From Paenibacillus sp. FSL R10-2734 (GTDB lineage Bacteria > Bacillota > Bacilli > Paenibacillales > Paenibacillaceae), in the NCBI RefSeq assembly GCF_037963865.1, contig NZ_CP150170.1, forward strand, positions 2,170,001 to 2,234,000: a stretch of 64,000 nt of DNA, given 5' to 3'. The notes beneath the pieces were generated by a model that did no database searches, was not told where the DNA came from, and worked only from the letters and a program-made list of their open reading frames with translations. Of this stretch, positions 47,858 through 57,447 are shown piece after piece. The stretch's first letter is position 1; each line of letters starts with the position of its first letter. The translations under genes were made by a program, and so were the position numbers.

Positions 47858-50800
47858 CTAGATGTTGTTCTTAGAACGAAGATCCTCGAGCACACGGCTC
47901 AGAATTGTTGCTGCTTGTGCACGAGTCAGAGTGCCTTGTGGATTGAAGCTATCCGCACTAACACCCTTGAGATATCCATTGCTTACAGCATAGGCTACAG
48001 CGTTGCGTGCTTCCGCAGCGATGCTGTCGGCATCCTTAAAGCTTAAAGATATCTTGGCTACTGTAAGATCAGCACCAAGGGCCTTAGCGATGATAAGAGC
48101 GGCTTCCTCGCGAGTCAGCACATCACGAGATCCACTTTCTTTGACGCGAGTGCTCCAAGTGTCACCTTTTCTAAGTAGACGGTCGAAGAGCGTTAGAAGC
48201 TCTGCCTGATTTAAGGTGTCAGCAGGCTTAAAGCTGCCATCGGTTCCTTTGCCGGCAATAATACCATGGGCAGCAAGGACCTCGATATCGTTGTTGGCCC
48301 AGTGTAGGCCAATATCCTTGAAGCTTACATTTCGGGATGCTGCGCTGTAAGAGCCGTCACCAGTAACATTAAACTGTAGAATACCTTCTTTAGAGATAGA
48401 ACCTGGCTGCAAATAGGACCATTTATGATCTTTTGATTCTACATAAGCGGCAGTCTTTCGAGCATCAAGTAGACTGCTGGCTTTTAGATTAAGCTGAAGG
48501 ATGATCGGCTTTCCGGTTGTCCAACCATTTTTGATGGTGAGAATGGAAGAACCGATATTTATTGCGGCTGAGCTTCCTGTTAAGGCTGCTGTGTCGCCTG
48601 TGTCTGTCAGACTAATCGTAAGGGCCAAACCATTGCTGTTGATGAAATCTGGTAGGGTAGCTGCTGGAATGAGTACATTGAACCCATTACCTTTTAAGCT
48701 GAGTACATGCTCCGATTTCTTTAACTGCTCGGCTTGGGCCGGGGTAAGAGTAATAATAACTTGGCTATATTTATTGAAGTTTACATCGCTAAGATCAAGC
48801 ACAGAAGTTTTATCTTTTGCATTCTGGATCGAAGCTGTTAATGCAGTGTCTAAGATGTTAAACACCGCTGAAGGCTTGCCACCTGCTGGATCTGCTGTCT
48901 CTACTAGCTTCCCAGATTTCAATGCGATTCCAGGAGCGGGAGCACTGGTTGCTGTAGGTACATACGAATCAGTTGATGGTGTAGGTGTTGGCGTCGGTGT
49001 ATCAGGTGTCTTAACAGTTACACGTACTGTTCTCAAACCAGACGGGATTGTTGATTTTGTGGCATCATTCCAGATCTGCACATCGTACAGCTCCAAGTCG
49101 TATTTTCCTGCTGTAGATGGTTTGAAGGTTAGCTGGCCTAGTGAGCCAGAGCCGTGGTAAGCACCGCCTGATAATTTGACACTATACATAGTCAGGTTAT
49201 GACCGTCTCCAAGATCATACGTTTGCGAGTTCGTTGTAAGTGATGTTCCTGGAAAATTTTCTTCTTGATACGTAGCCAGTTGTACACTTGGTGTGATCTT
49301 CGGTTCTGGAAGTGAATTATCGTAAACGACACCGAATGAGGCGCCATACACGCCATAAACAGCGTCTGTAACCGAGTAATCGAGATCAATGGTAACCTCT
49401 TTATTGGTATCAATAGTTGATGCAGAAAGCTTAGGTGTCACAGTGAAGGGGCCATCCCCAGTACTGTAAATTAACCGCTGAACGTAATCTTCGCTGTCTG
49501 CGCCATTACCTACATAATCAAAAACATAAATCTTGTACTCATTTAGACCTTCGTTAACGGGGACATCAATGGTGAAGGAGCCATCATTCTGAATCACACC
49601 GCCAAATTGATACGTATTTCCATCATAATGTTTACCTTCGGCGTACACGGTAAACCAGTTTCCAATAGGGTTTGTGGTGGAAATATAATAGGCCAATAGG
49701 TCATCATCAATGAAACCACTAATTTGTGCCGCGCCAGGATCGGTTGGTGCTTCACGTTCATATTCCGCGAATGAAATGCCAGAGACCAGTGGTTTCTCAG
49801 TATCGATGGTGAATATAATAGCTTGGTTCTTGTCCAGTTGACCGTCAGGAAGGACAGGAGTGATGTAGTAATGACCATCTGGTAATGTAGACTTATTGGA
49901 GGTCTCTAAGTCTGTTAATGTTCCATTCCAATTCGGAATCTCGTACAAGCCGCTATAGAATGTTTCATCGCTTGAATAAACTTCTCCTAATACTGTCGAT
50001 GGAGCAGCTAATGGGGAAGCTACGAATCGGACGCCATGTTGATCTTCATTAACAGAGAAGGTAAACGTTGTGTCGTCTGACCATCCATCGTTATTAGGTG
50101 AAATCTGTGGACTGTCCAATTGGAGTAGACCGATAGGTGCTAGATTGAACTTATCGCCTACAACAACGCTATAAGGTAACCGAAGTGTTTCTGTTCCAGA
50201 ACTAAGCTTTAGGATGCCTTGGTAGCTACCATCAACGGTATGTTCTGAGATATTTAGCGTGATTTGTGCGGATTGATTCTCGCCTGAGGTCACGCTAGCT
50301 GGTGGGTTAACATCAATACTAATGCCATTTGGCACGTCCGTTCCCGCTAACCATTCGGTAGATAGTGTGTAGGTTTGTCCTGCAAGTTGTTTAAAGGGTT
50401 CTACATAGACTGATTTCGTTACAGTAACACCCTTTGGCTGTAAGCCGAAGGACAAGGAGCCTGTGTAATAAGGGATTACGGCTGTACCTAGTTGTCCATT
50501 TTGGAAGGTTTCTCCCACTTTTGCGATGGATCCAGCCTTTGCTGATTTCTCTAGATTGATTAACCCTGCACCTTGCTGATACAAGGAGTAAGGTTTGCCG
50601 TCTCGAGCATAAATAGGATCTGCATTATTCATCAGCAGTGATTTCATTTCATTTGGTTTTAGATCAGGGTTTTCGCTAAGCAATAAAGCCACTGCACCTG
50701 CGACATGAGGGGCTGCCATACTGGTACCGCTCTCTACGCCAAAAGCCTCATCATACTCTTCATTCCAGCTAGGGATTGTAGAAGTAATATTCACCCCAGG

Positions 50801-52351
50801 TGCTACAACATCAGGTTTGATCAGATAATCTGGTAGACCTGGTCCAATTGAACTGAAGTCGGCTAACTGATTCACTTCAAGTTCAGAATAGTAACTGATC
50901 GTATCTATAGCTGCATCCAGCTGATCCTTTATCTTCTTGCCATCTGCCTGTGTGATTCCATAAGTAGGGATATAGTTCCCCGGTGTGCCAAGGGTAGGAG
51001 TAATTACCTCAGGCTCATTATTGGCGATCAGCAAAAGCTTGGCGCCAGCGGCTTTGGCATGTAGTGATTTGTCACCAAAACTAAGGGCTCCTCGATCGAC
51101 GAGGACGACTTTATCTTTGACATCCAGATTTATGTAATTCGTAGGACTACCAACACCAGCGTATACGATCTTCGTACCGGCAGTGTTACTGACTAAATCT
51201 GGGGAATAAGTTGCGAGAGTGCCTTCGATTTTCTTAACATCTCCGATATCAAAAAAGGGTGTATTCACCGGTGTGGTAGATGCTCCTACGGAAAGTGCGA
51301 GTTGGGCTCCAGCGGGTTCCCCCAGCGTTTCTTTATCCGGTCCAGCATTACCGGCTGCCACAACAACGTTCACTCCGGATTTCACGGCGTTGTCTATGGC
51401 AATCGAAGTTGCGGAATAGCTCTGGTTGAAGTCAGAACCGAGTGAGAGATTGATAATATCCGCTTCGTCGGAGACCGCTTGCTCGATCGCTGCGATAATA
51501 TTCGCAGTGGTGCCGTAACCGTAAGGACCGAGCACACGATACGCATATAGATCGACTTCTGGAGCTACGTCCAGGATGGTGCCGGACACGTGAGTGCCGT
51601 GTGAGGTCTCGTAAGGGCGGCCATCTTTTGGGGGAAAGTTAACGTTAGGTGCTGTTTCGGACGGATCATTATCCTGATCTACAAAGTCATAACCACCCTT
51701 ATAATGGTCTTTAAATACAGGATGATTCTTGTCGATGCCGGTATCGAGGACAGCCACCTTTACACCATCACCGGTGTAACCTTGATTATGTAGCTTGTCA
51801 GCGCCAATAAGATTGTCGCTGTCTGAGTAAGAGCTAGTAACAGATGCTGTAGCTGATCCAGAACTGAGGGTGTGTACTTCATCGTTAGGATAAATAGCCG
51901 CTACACCTGGAAGCGCTAACAGTTTTTCTACCTGATTTCCGGGGAGAGTAACGGAGTAGCCATTAAAGATATCACTGTATTCAAATCCAATGTCGGCTCC
52001 TACTTTCCTTGCAGAGGCTATAAAGCTTTTATGCTCTGAAATGATTTTGCTACGCTGTAAGGAGACCGAGGAAGGCAATGAACGAGTTTTCGCCTCACTT
52101 TCATATACATGGACTGGCTTATTGGCTAGCTCCACAATTACGGATACTGGTGCTGAGCCTTTGAGCGCGCCTACATAGTTATGAGGGATCACATGTTGAG
52201 AGTGTTCATTAGCTGCGTTAATTGATGATTCAATGGATGAGTTCGCAAATACGGCTGAAGGAAATAGGACAGAAAAGGCTAGTCCGAGGCTGGCTGCCCC
52301 AATACCAAATCTTTGGAAAGAATGTTTTAAGGTGCGGTTCAAATAAGTCAT
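47858..52351 (-). CDS. Large S8 (subtilisin, Vpr-like) surface protease with SLH domains
   Basis: 1497 residues. Signal peptide 1-36 (GIGAASLGLAFSVLFPSAVFA). Inhibitor_I9-like prodomain about 70-160. Peptidase S8 about 180-590 with the triad in VAVLDTGID (Asp about 202), SHGTHVSG (His about 252) and SGTSMAAPHVAG (Ser about 544); a PA insert lies about 395-485. After it come Fn3-like and FlgD/Ig-like domains (ISPNNDGWSDDTTFTF), a beta-rich cohesin-like domain about 1000-1120 (VTIDLDYSVTDAVYGVYGASFGVVYD), a Thr/Pro linker, another domain, and three SLH repeats from about 1340. It digests proteins at the cell surface. Start ATG after AGGAGGATG. Own terminator; divergent from 52626. Confidence 0.93.
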   Translation of the reverse strand: MTYLNRTLKHSFQRFGIGAASLGLAFSVLFPSAVFANSSIESSINAANEHSQHVIPHNYVGALKGSAPVSVIVELANKPVHVYESEAKTRSLPSSVSLQRSKIISEHKSFIASARKVGADIGFEYSDIFNGYSVTLPGNQVEKLLALPGVAAIYPNDEVHTLSSGSATASVTSSYSDSDNLIGADKLHNQGYTGDGVKVAVLDTGIDKNHPVFKDHYKGGYDFVDQDNDPSETAPNVNFPPKDGRPYETSHGTHVSGTILDVAPEVDLYAYRVLGPYGYGTTANIIAAIEQAVSDEADIINLSLGSDFNQSYSATSIAIDNAVKSGVNVVVAAGNAGPDKETLGEPAGAQLALSVGASTTPVNTPFFDIGDVKKIEGTLATYSPDLVSNTAGTKIVYAGVGSPTNYINLDVKDKVVLVDRGALSFGDKSLHAKAAGAKLLLIANNEPEVITPTLGTPGNYIPTYGITQADGKKIKDQLDAAIDTISYYSELEVNQLADFSSIGPGLPDYLIKPDVVAPGVNITSTIPSWNEEYDEAFGVESGTSMAAPHVAGAVALLLSENPDLKPNEMKSLLMNNADPIYARDGKPYSLYQQGAGLINLEKSAKAGSIAKVGETFQNGQLGTAVIPYYTGSLSFGLQPKGVTVTKSVYVEPFKQLAGQTYTLSTEWLAGTDVPNGISIDVNPPASVTSGENQSAQITLNISEHTVDGSYQGILKLSSGTETLRLPYSVVVGDKFNLAPIGLLQLDSPQISPNNDGWSDDTTFTFSVNEDQHGVRFVASPLAAPSTVLGEVYSSDETFYSGLYEIPNWNGTLTDLETSNKSTLPDGHYYITPVLPDGQLDKNQAIIFTIDTEKPLVSGISFAEYEREAPTDPGAAQISGFIDDDLLAYYISTTNPIGNWFTVYAEGKHYDGNTYQFGGVIQNDGSFTIDVPVNEGLNEYKIYVFDYVGNGADSEDYVQRLIYSTGDGPFTVTPKLSASTIDTNKEVTIDLDYSVTDAVYGVYGASFGVVYDNSLPEPKITPSVQLATYQEENFPGTSLTTNSQTYDLGDGHNLTMYSVKLSGGAYHGSGSLGQLTFKPSTAGKYDLELYDVQIWNDATKSTIPSGLRTVRVTVKTPDTPTPTPTPSTDSYVPTATSAPAPGIALKSGKLVETADPAGGKPSAVFNILDTALTASIQNAKDKTSVLDLSDVNFNKYSQVIITLTPAQAEQLKKSEHVLSLKGNGFNVLIPAATLPDFINSNGLALTISLTDTGDTAALTGSSAAINIGSSILTIKNGWTTGKPIILQLNLKASSLLDARKTAAYVESKDHKWSYLQPGSISKEGILQFNVTGDGSYSAASRNVSFKDIGLHWANNDIEVLAAHGIIAGKGTDGSFKPADTLNQAELLTLFDRLLRKGDTWSTRVKESGSRDVLTREEAALIIAKALGADLTVAKISLSFKDADSIAAEARNAVAYAVSNGYLKGVSADSFNPQGTLTRAQAATILSRVLEDLRSKNNI

Positions 52352-52625
52352 CCTCCTAAACGTTTTTTATGGTTATAGCTGTATTTGTAAGCCTCCTCCC
52401 TAAGCATGAATTGTAAAAAATTATGAAAATTAAATTAATTCTACAGCTATAAATTCAATACGAATATGCAACTTTAGCACTATATTGGGGAGAATCGTTA
52501 AAGAAATTGTCGAATTCCTAGTGAATAAGTGGAATATGAGAAAAAAAGGGCATAAAACAAGCGAAATGTAGACAATATAAAGGAATGCAATAGATATCCG
52601 AACTTCAAGCGAGAGCGGGGATAAA

Positions 52626-52985
52626 ATGTCGGAAAGATCTATTTTGGCTTATTTTAAAACTCCTGAGGAAGCAGAGGGTGTTGCTCGTAAGCTCCGTGTA
52701 CTTAGGGCAATTGAAATTTCCATTGATCGCTTCAGTAGATATGGAGGAACGAGCTTTAGCTCAGGAGTAAACCCAGTAACCGGCAATGTTGCCAGAATGG
52801 ACTCCATGACTGCAGAGCGTGCACACACGGGCATACTTGCTGCTGCAGATACCAGTGCCAGCGGGATGAGTCATGGCGGAGATGGAGGACCGACGGGTAG
52901 AGATATTTTGCTTACGGTGATTTTGAATTCGGAGTCCTATGATCAGGCATTACGCTTAATTGAAGAAGCAGGTGGGATGATTTAA
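52626..52985 (+). CDS. Hypothetical 119-aa protein with ferredoxin-like pattern
   Basis: ATG after GCGGGGATAAA. The pattern ILAYFKTPEEAEGVARKLRVLRAIEISIDRFSR at the start and ILLTVILNSESYDQALRLIEEAGGMI at the end looks like a beta-alpha-beta domain similar to YflT/general-stress 17M proteins, with a Gly/Ser-rich middle. Probably cytoplasmic; function unknown. Opposite to the subtilase gene and followed by two more small genes in the same direction. Confidence 0.65.
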   Translation: MSERSILAYFKTPEEAEGVARKLRVLRAIEISIDRFSRYGGTSFSSGVNPVTGNVARMDSMTAERAHTGILAAADTSASGMSHGGDGGPTGRDILLTVILNSESYDQALRLIEEAGGMI

Positions 52986-53027
52986 ATAATTACTTCATTA
53001 ATAAGAAGAAGGGAGACGAATGATACT

Positions 53028-53207
53028 ATGGATAGAGAGAACTCACAAATTTTCTCGAAAACCGAGAAGATGAAAATGCTGTACGAGGCGAAAGCAGAGG
53101 ATGTTGAGTTTTCGGCAGCGGAGGCCGATCTGGAGGATGTCGAAGCACAGGCTCGGGCTCTAGAAGCAGACAAACGTCAGCTGCATGAAATTATGAAAAA
53201 AGAATAG
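53028..53207 (+). CDS. Small 59-aa coiled-coil protein
   Basis: ATG 53028 follows AGAAGGGAGACGAATGATACT (ribosome site GGGAG). The peptide is an amphipathic, Ala/Glu-rich helix (YEAKAEDVEFSAAEADLEDV, ADKRQLHEIMKKE), so probably a coiled coil. It lies 42 bp after the 119-aa gene and ends at a terminator, suggesting a two-gene unit. No family recognised. Confidence 0.6.
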   Translation: MDRENSQIFSKTEKMKMLYEAKAEDVEFSAAEADLEDVEAQARALEADKRQLHEIMKKE

Positions 53208-53226
53208 AAGCTGAAGGCTTGGACAG

Positions 53227-53251
53227 ATACCTCACATTGTGGGGTATTTTT
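53227..53251 (+). terminator. Terminator after the 59-aa gene
   Basis: ATACC-T-CAC / GTG-G-GGTAT, loop ATT, then TTTTT. Confidence 0.75.
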
Positions 53252-53300
53252 GCGTTCTCGTGTGTATAATTAGGAGAATAGCCCAAGCAAGGGGGAGAAT

Positions 53301-53675
53301 ATGGACAACATTATTTTATGGATAGGTTTAGCGCTACTTATCGCATTCTTAACTTTTATGAATCAGAAACAACTGTACTCTTCAAAAGTAAAACAGGCCT
53401 ACCGTGAGCTACGGGAGCTGACTGAAAAAGTGCGGATGGAACGGTCTGAGGCAAGCGATTTATACCGTTGGGAAGTAGAATTAGCGGAAATGGAAAAACA
53501 CCCGAACGAACTCAATAAACTGGATGCTGAAATCGGGCTTCATCAAGCATTTGTGATGTACCTGGAACGGCATAATCCCCAAGATGCAAGACTTCCAAGT
53601 ATAAAGGAGGCTGCTGCCCATCAGAAGGATTCCGTGTGGGGCATCAAGATGGGGGATTACGGGTCCAAGAAGTAG
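53301..53675 (+). CDS. Membrane-anchored hypothetical protein (124 aa)
   Basis: Start ATG 53301 after AAGGGGGAG. One N-terminal membrane segment (about 4-20, IILWIGLALLIAFLTFM), then a cytoplasmic coiled-coil-like helix (VKQAYRELRELTEKVRMERSEASDLYRWEVELAEMEKHPNELNKLD) and a short tail. Looks like a small envelope-associated helix protein; no family recognised. Terminator GACCC-TGGCTG/GCAGCT-GGGTC follows at 53739. Confidence 0.6.
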   Translation: MDNIILWIGLALLIAFLTFMNQKQLYSSKVKQAYRELRELTEKVRMERSEASDLYRWEVELAEMEKHPNELNKLDAEIGLHQAFVMYLERHNPQDARLPSIKEAAAHQKDSVWGIKMGDYGSKK

Positions 53676-53738
53676 AGGCTATGATACGCGGGTTAGTGGA
53701 ACGTGAAACGTTTCAGTCGGCATTATAGGAACTGGTTC

Positions 53739-53772
53739 GGACCCTGGCTGGGATTTGCAGCTGGGGTCTTTT
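53739..53772 (+). terminator. Terminator after the 124-aa gene
   Basis: ACCC-TGGCTG pairs with GCAGCTG-GGGT, followed by CTTTTG. Confidence 0.7.
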
Positions 53773-53821
53773 GTTGGAATCGGGCTATCTTTTTTCATTG
53801 TTGAAGGTTGTTTGAGATAAT

Positions 53822-53955
53822 TAGGGAAAAACCCCCTTTTTCTTCACCAAACGCTTGAAAATGAGAGCTTTTAGGGAAAAGCTCCCTGAAAATTCTCAAA
53901 TATCAAGAAAAAAGCTTTAATTCGCGAAATTATAGGGAGGAATTCCCTGCTATGA
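53822..53955 (+). repeat. TAGGGA palindromic repeats, interrupted by the IS110-type element
   Basis: TAGGGA-N-TCCC type hyphenated palindromes begin at 53822, 53872 and 53933 (about 50-60 bp apart; e.g. TAGGGAAAAGCTCCCT and TAGGGAGGAATTCCCT). A fourth, TAGGGAGGTTTTCC at 55491, lies on the other side of the insertion element, with the same CGCGAAATTA / CGCAAAATTA lead-in. So the element sits inside a tandem array of this repeat. Confidence 0.7.
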
Positions 53956-53978
53956 ACGAATTAGTCAATACCCCTGTT

Positions 53979-54238
53979 TTCCCCTTTAAACCAAAGGGTT
54001 TTCAATTCCTTGGGCACAGAGACAAAATGCGAGTCGTCGGCTGGCAATCTGCTATCCGTGGGTTGGTTACCACATATTATGCCTACGTCGAAGGAGCTTC
54101 CGCAAACTAATTTCGCACGTCAGATCTGGGATCCTGTGCATAGGGAATTCACGGATTCTCCTCGTACCTTTCTCTTTGTCTCCATGCCCCAAGAATTCAA
54201 ATCTTTTGGGTATACTTTTTGTGTTTTTTTCATTTCAC
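53979..54238 (-). ncRNA. Candidate bridge-RNA region of the IS1111-like element
   Basis: About 260 bp of non-coding DNA between the transposase stop and the right subterminal repeat, with several internal short dyads. IS110-family recombinases use a structured bridge RNA encoded in the longer non-coding end to pair donor and target. Presence of an RNA is inferred from the element's layout only; loops were not modelled. Confidence 0.35.
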
Positions 54239-55354
54239 CTACGCCATTTTCCGTTCTGCATCTACCGCTATTGACCAGATGAATCCAACTAACTCACGAC
54301 CTACCGCAGCCATAGTTAAATTTCGGTGTTTCCCACGTCTGACTAACTTTAAATACTTGCTGTGTAACCGTTCTTGGGCTTTCCACGACGTTTCATGGAC
54401 ATGAGCACTCTGACCCTCTAAGCGCACTGCTAAATCTCCTTTAACTGCAGGACGGTGACGGTAACTCCATGCGGACTCCACCAGTGCACGTCGCACACCG
54501 GAATTTCCGGTTTTTGTAAGACTTCCTCTTTTGGTACTTGCTCCCGATGAATACTCCCGTGGCACTAGTCCCAGGTAACTCATGAGCTGAGCCGGTGAAC
54601 GAAAACGCTCAAAATTTCCAATCTCGACAACTAAAGTCATAGCCGTCAGCAGGGCAATTCCCCGCAGACCTTGCAACGCTTGAATGACAGGTGCGTATGG
54701 ACAGATCTGTGCTTCTTCTCGCATTGCGGCTTCAAGTCGCTTGATTCGCTCCTCCACTTCCCGGAGCTGTTGCAGGGATTCCGCGAAAACTTTTTCTTGA
54801 GCTACATTATTAAACTTCAACATAGACAGCCATTCCCGGTACCTTTTGGTCCAACGTTTTTTCATGCCTTCTGGCTTGTGAATTTGGTGACGCAACAGAA
54901 AATGAATGAGCCGTTGCCGAACCCGATGTAAGTCCTGCCTAGCATCTTCTCGTGCACGAATGAGATCTCTTAAGGCTTCGAGTTCAGGAGTCGGCACATG
55001 GATCGCAGTCAATTCTCCTGCGCGGTGCAGTTGAGCCAGTTTTTCAGCATCCCGTCGATCGGTTTTTATAGCATCGCCGGGACGCTGTGGCATACGCGAA
55101 GGTGCGATTACCACGCAGGAAATCCCCATTTTCGTCAGCCAGCGATATAAGTCGTACCCCGTAGGCCCGGCTTCATAGCAGACCTCCAGTGTAATCCCTG
55201 TACCTTTGATTTTCCGAATCATTCGAGCCACAGCATCTGGGGTATGAGATATGGCTCCATAATATCGTGCGGGTTCTCGACCCTCATCTGCAATCGCCAC
55301 CGCAATTTTTTCTTTTGATACATCCAAACCTACGTATTTTATGGTATTCTTCAT
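54239..55354 (-). CDS. IS110-family transposase (DEDD recombinase)
   Basis: 371 residues. N-terminal RuvC-like DEDD domain (about 1-160): YVGLDVSKEKIAVA (Asp), EVCYEAGPTGYDLYRWL (Glu), DAIKTDRRDAEKLAQL (Asp-x2-Asp). C-terminal Tnp_20/transposase_20 domain with the catalytic Ser: IQALQGLRGIALLTAMTLVVEIGNFERFRSPAQLMSYLGLVPREYSSGASTKRGSLTKTGNSGVRRALVESAWSY. Length is typical, frame intact, so probably active. Start ATG after AAAGGAGCTGTTAAT. Inserted within palindromic repeats. Confidence 0.96.
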   Translation of the reverse strand: MKNTIKYVGLDVSKEKIAVAIADEGREPARYYGAISHTPDAVARMIRKIKGTGITLEVCYEAGPTGYDLYRWLTKMGISCVVIAPSRMPQRPGDAIKTDRRDAEKLAQLHRAGELTAIHVPTPELEALRDLIRAREDARQDLHRVRQRLIHFLLRHQIHKPEGMKKRWTKRYREWLSMLKFNNVAQEKVFAESLQQLREVEERIKRLEAAMREEAQICPYAPVIQALQGLRGIALLTAMTLVVEIGNFERFRSPAQLMSYLGLVPREYSSGASTKRGSLTKTGNSGVRRALVESAWSYRHRPAVKGDLAVRLEGQSAHVHETSWKAQERLHSKYLKLVRRGKHRNLTMAAVGRELVGFIWSIAVDAERKMA

Positions 55355-55433
55355 ATTAACAGCTCCTTTCGCATGTAGCTCTGAAATGGTTGTCCTTCAA
55401 CTTCCATTTTAACCTACGGTGTGCGAACAGGGG

Positions 55434-55776
55434 CTGCCTTTCGTTCATCATAACTAAAATGAGATGAATCCACGATTTTCGCAAAATTAATAGGGAGGTT
55501 TTCCGTAATTATCATCACTTAGAGTACTTCTGGGATTAATCTATTAGAAAGAGTAATACTCGCTCTCCATTGCTCGCACCCTCGTCAGATTCCCCGTATA
55601 ATCATTCGAATGAAAGCAGGGCTCAGCCGAATGTTGCTGGGGTCTTTTTTAATTACGAATAAATTCATTTTAATAAAAAATCACGTGTTTCTCTCTGCGT
55701 AATAAGAGCGTATAATTGTTCGAATATACTTCAAGATGACGCGAACAACTTATAGATATTCAGGAGGAATTATAAT
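55434..55776. other. Intergenic stretch with repeat remnants
   Basis: Contains the fourth TAGGGA palindrome (55491) and an imperfect terminator-like hairpin GGGCTCAGC...GCTGGGGTC with T-run (55620-55650). No gene or ribosome site was seen before the PAS/MCP gene. Confidence 0.4.
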
Positions 55777-56688
55777 ATGGGAATGGTACACTCTCAAGGA
55801 GTTACCGATGAGCTTGTTGTCCGATCTTTAGAAAGAAATTTAGCCATTATAAGATTTGATCTTAATCGACGAGTGGCTTATGTGAATGAAGTTTTTGCTA
55901 GTTCGATGGGGTATAACAAAGAAGATATGTATGGCATGCACCATAAGGAGTTTTGCTTTTCTCACTTTGTAAATAGCCCGGGGTATGAGCGGTTTTGGCA
56001 GGATCTTTTCTCAGGAAAAAGCTTTCAGGATAAAATCGAACGAATGGATGCAAAAGGAAATGTGGTCTGGCTGGAAGCTACCTACATGCCTGTCTTCGAT
56101 GAAAATAATGAAAAAGTCATTGGGGTATCCAAAATAGCGACCAATATTACAGATCGGCAAAATAACATGAGTGTCCTTGTGCAGCAGATGCAAGAGATGT
56201 CGGACAGCCTAAATCAAAGAGCTGAAAAAGGCATTGAACGCAGCCAAGAACTATTACTGAGCGTCGACAAAATTGCCGAAGTATCGATTGAAAATACATA
56301 TACTCTAGCTAATCTGGAGAACCAAGCGGTATCGATTCAGGGTATTGTAGAAACCATTCGCAATATTGCTTCGCAAACGCATCTATTAGCGCTGAATGCA
56401 GCGATTGAAGCGGCACATGCTGGGGAGTTTGGGCGAGGTTTTGACGTGGTTGCAAAAGAAGTTAGGAAGCTCTCTTCCATGGTACAGGATTCGATCGTTC
56501 AAGTGAAAGATAGTGTGGATGCCATTACGCTGGAAATCGATAAGATCTCCAAAGGGACAAATCAAGTGCAAGAAAATATAGTAGATAGCCAACAGCAGAT
56601 TCAAATAGCACTAGATGATTTCAAAAATATTTCTTCCTCAGCCCAGGACTTAGATACACAAGCGCGAGAGGTTATGAATATTATTTAA
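55777..56688 (+). CDS. Soluble PAS-containing methyl-accepting chemotaxis-type protein
   Basis: 303 residues without membrane segments. PAS domain about 10-130 (LAIIRFDLNRRVAYVNEVFASSMGYNKEDMYGMHHKEFCF ... NVVWLEATYMPVFDENNEKVIGVSKIATNITDRQ). Short MCP signalling domain about 165-300 with the hairpin tip NIASQTHLLALNAAIEAAHAGEFGRGFDVVAKEVRKLS, which binds CheA/CheW. Ribosome site TCAGGAGGAAT. It likely senses a cytoplasmic cue such as redox or a small ligand; PAS cofactor unknown. Confidence 0.9.
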   Translation: MGMVHSQGVTDELVVRSLERNLAIIRFDLNRRVAYVNEVFASSMGYNKEDMYGMHHKEFCFSHFVNSPGYERFWQDLFSGKSFQDKIERMDAKGNVVWLEATYMPVFDENNEKVIGVSKIATNITDRQNNMSVLVQQMQEMSDSLNQRAEKGIERSQELLLSVDKIAEVSIENTYTLANLENQAVSIQGIVETIRNIASQTHLLALNAAIEAAHAGEFGRGFDVVAKEVRKLSSMVQDSIVQVKDSVDAITLEIDKISKGTNQVQENIVDSQQQIQIALDDFKNISSSAQDLDTQAREVMNII

Positions 56689-56720
56689 TTTTTGTAGGCA
56701 GTTAGCGGTGAATATAAAGG

Positions 56721-56756
56721 AAAGCCAGTTCTCAGAATTATGGGGAGTGGCTTTTT
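56721..56756 (+). terminator. Terminator after the PAS/MCP gene
   Basis: AAAGCCA pairs with TGGCTTT over a 20-bp loop region, then TTGTG. Confidence 0.6.
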
Positions 56757-56886
56757 GTGTTACGAGTGTAATTGGTATCTTCCATCTATTATTACTAGCA
56801 TCTATAGTTTATGCTCAGAAAAACGAACCTTTTCCAAAGACTGGTTGTCATATAGATATCACAGAAAAGAAAGGAGGGTGCAAGAT

Positions 56887-57447
56887 TTGGTGACTAACCG
56901 GGAGTTATTTGAAGCCTACAACAAGGATGTATACCGGACCTGCTACTATATGGTGCATGACGCGGCGGATGCGGAAGACTTGACTCAGGATGTGTTCATT
57001 ACTGTATTTCGCACGAATCGTGAGAACGTAGAGCATATGAAGGCTTGGATTATGAAAATAACGGTCAACCATTGCCTGAATTATTTGAAACGAAAGCGTA
57101 CTTTACAGCAAAAAGTCTCAGACAATCTTTATTTGTTTAAGAAATCTCCTGAAGTCCCTGTAGATCGATTGATTGAGCAGCGAGAGACGACCATGGAATG
57201 GGCGAAATATTTGAGTCAGCTCCCTATCAAGCTTCGGATGGTGATTACACTCAGATATATGCATGATTTCAGTTTGGCTGAGGTTTCGGACCTGCTGTCT
57301 ATTCCGCTCGGGACGACCAAATCAAGGCTGCATAAAGGGCTAAAGGTATTGCGGAAAATCCTGCTGGAGGCTGGGGTTCAAATTGAACAGAAGGAGGGCG
57401 AAGCTTATGAGAAAGTTAGAGAATATGCTGGAGCATCGGTTGAATAA
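56887..57447 (+). CDS. ECF sigma factor (second of the window)
   Basis: About 186 residues from TTG 56887 or GTG 56890 (VTNRELFEAYNKDVYRTC), both after AAGGAGGG (56871-56878); the frame is open to 56740 but without ribosome site. Region 2: YKDVYRTCYYMVHDAADAEDLTQDVFITVFR, then HMKAWIMKITVNHCLNYLKRKR. Region 4: LPIKLRMVITLRYMHDFSLAEVSDLLSIPLGTTKSRLHKGLKVLRK. It overlaps the anti-sigma gene by 41 bp. Family resembles Paenibacillus ECF factors paired with DUF4179 proteins. Confidence 0.88.
   Translation: MVTNRELFEAYNKDVYRTCYYMVHDAADAEDLTQDVFITVFRTNRENVEHMKAWIMKITVNHCLNYLKRKRTLQQKVSDNLYLFKKSPEVPVDRLIEQRETTMEWAKYLSQLPIKLRMVITLRYMHDFSLAEVSDLLSIPLGTTKSRLHKGLKVLRKILLEAGVQIEQKEGEAYEKVREYAGASVE

Larger units (their letters stand above)
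53971..55433 (-). mobile_element. IS110-family (IS1111-like) insertion sequence
   Basis: Subterminal inverted repeats CCCCTGTT (53971-53978) and AACAGGGG (55426-55433) enclose the transposase gene. Upstream of the gene are only about 75-100 bp; downstream there are about 260 bp of non-coding DNA. Short inverted repeats plus a long right end are typical of the IS1111 branch. Exact borders depend on the target core and cannot be fixed from one copy. Confidence 0.75.

Noticed and set aside
56708..56893. 61-aa open frame before the second ECF sigma gene
   Set aside because: No ribosome site, starts in the PAS/MCP terminator and overlaps the ribosome site of the sigma gene.
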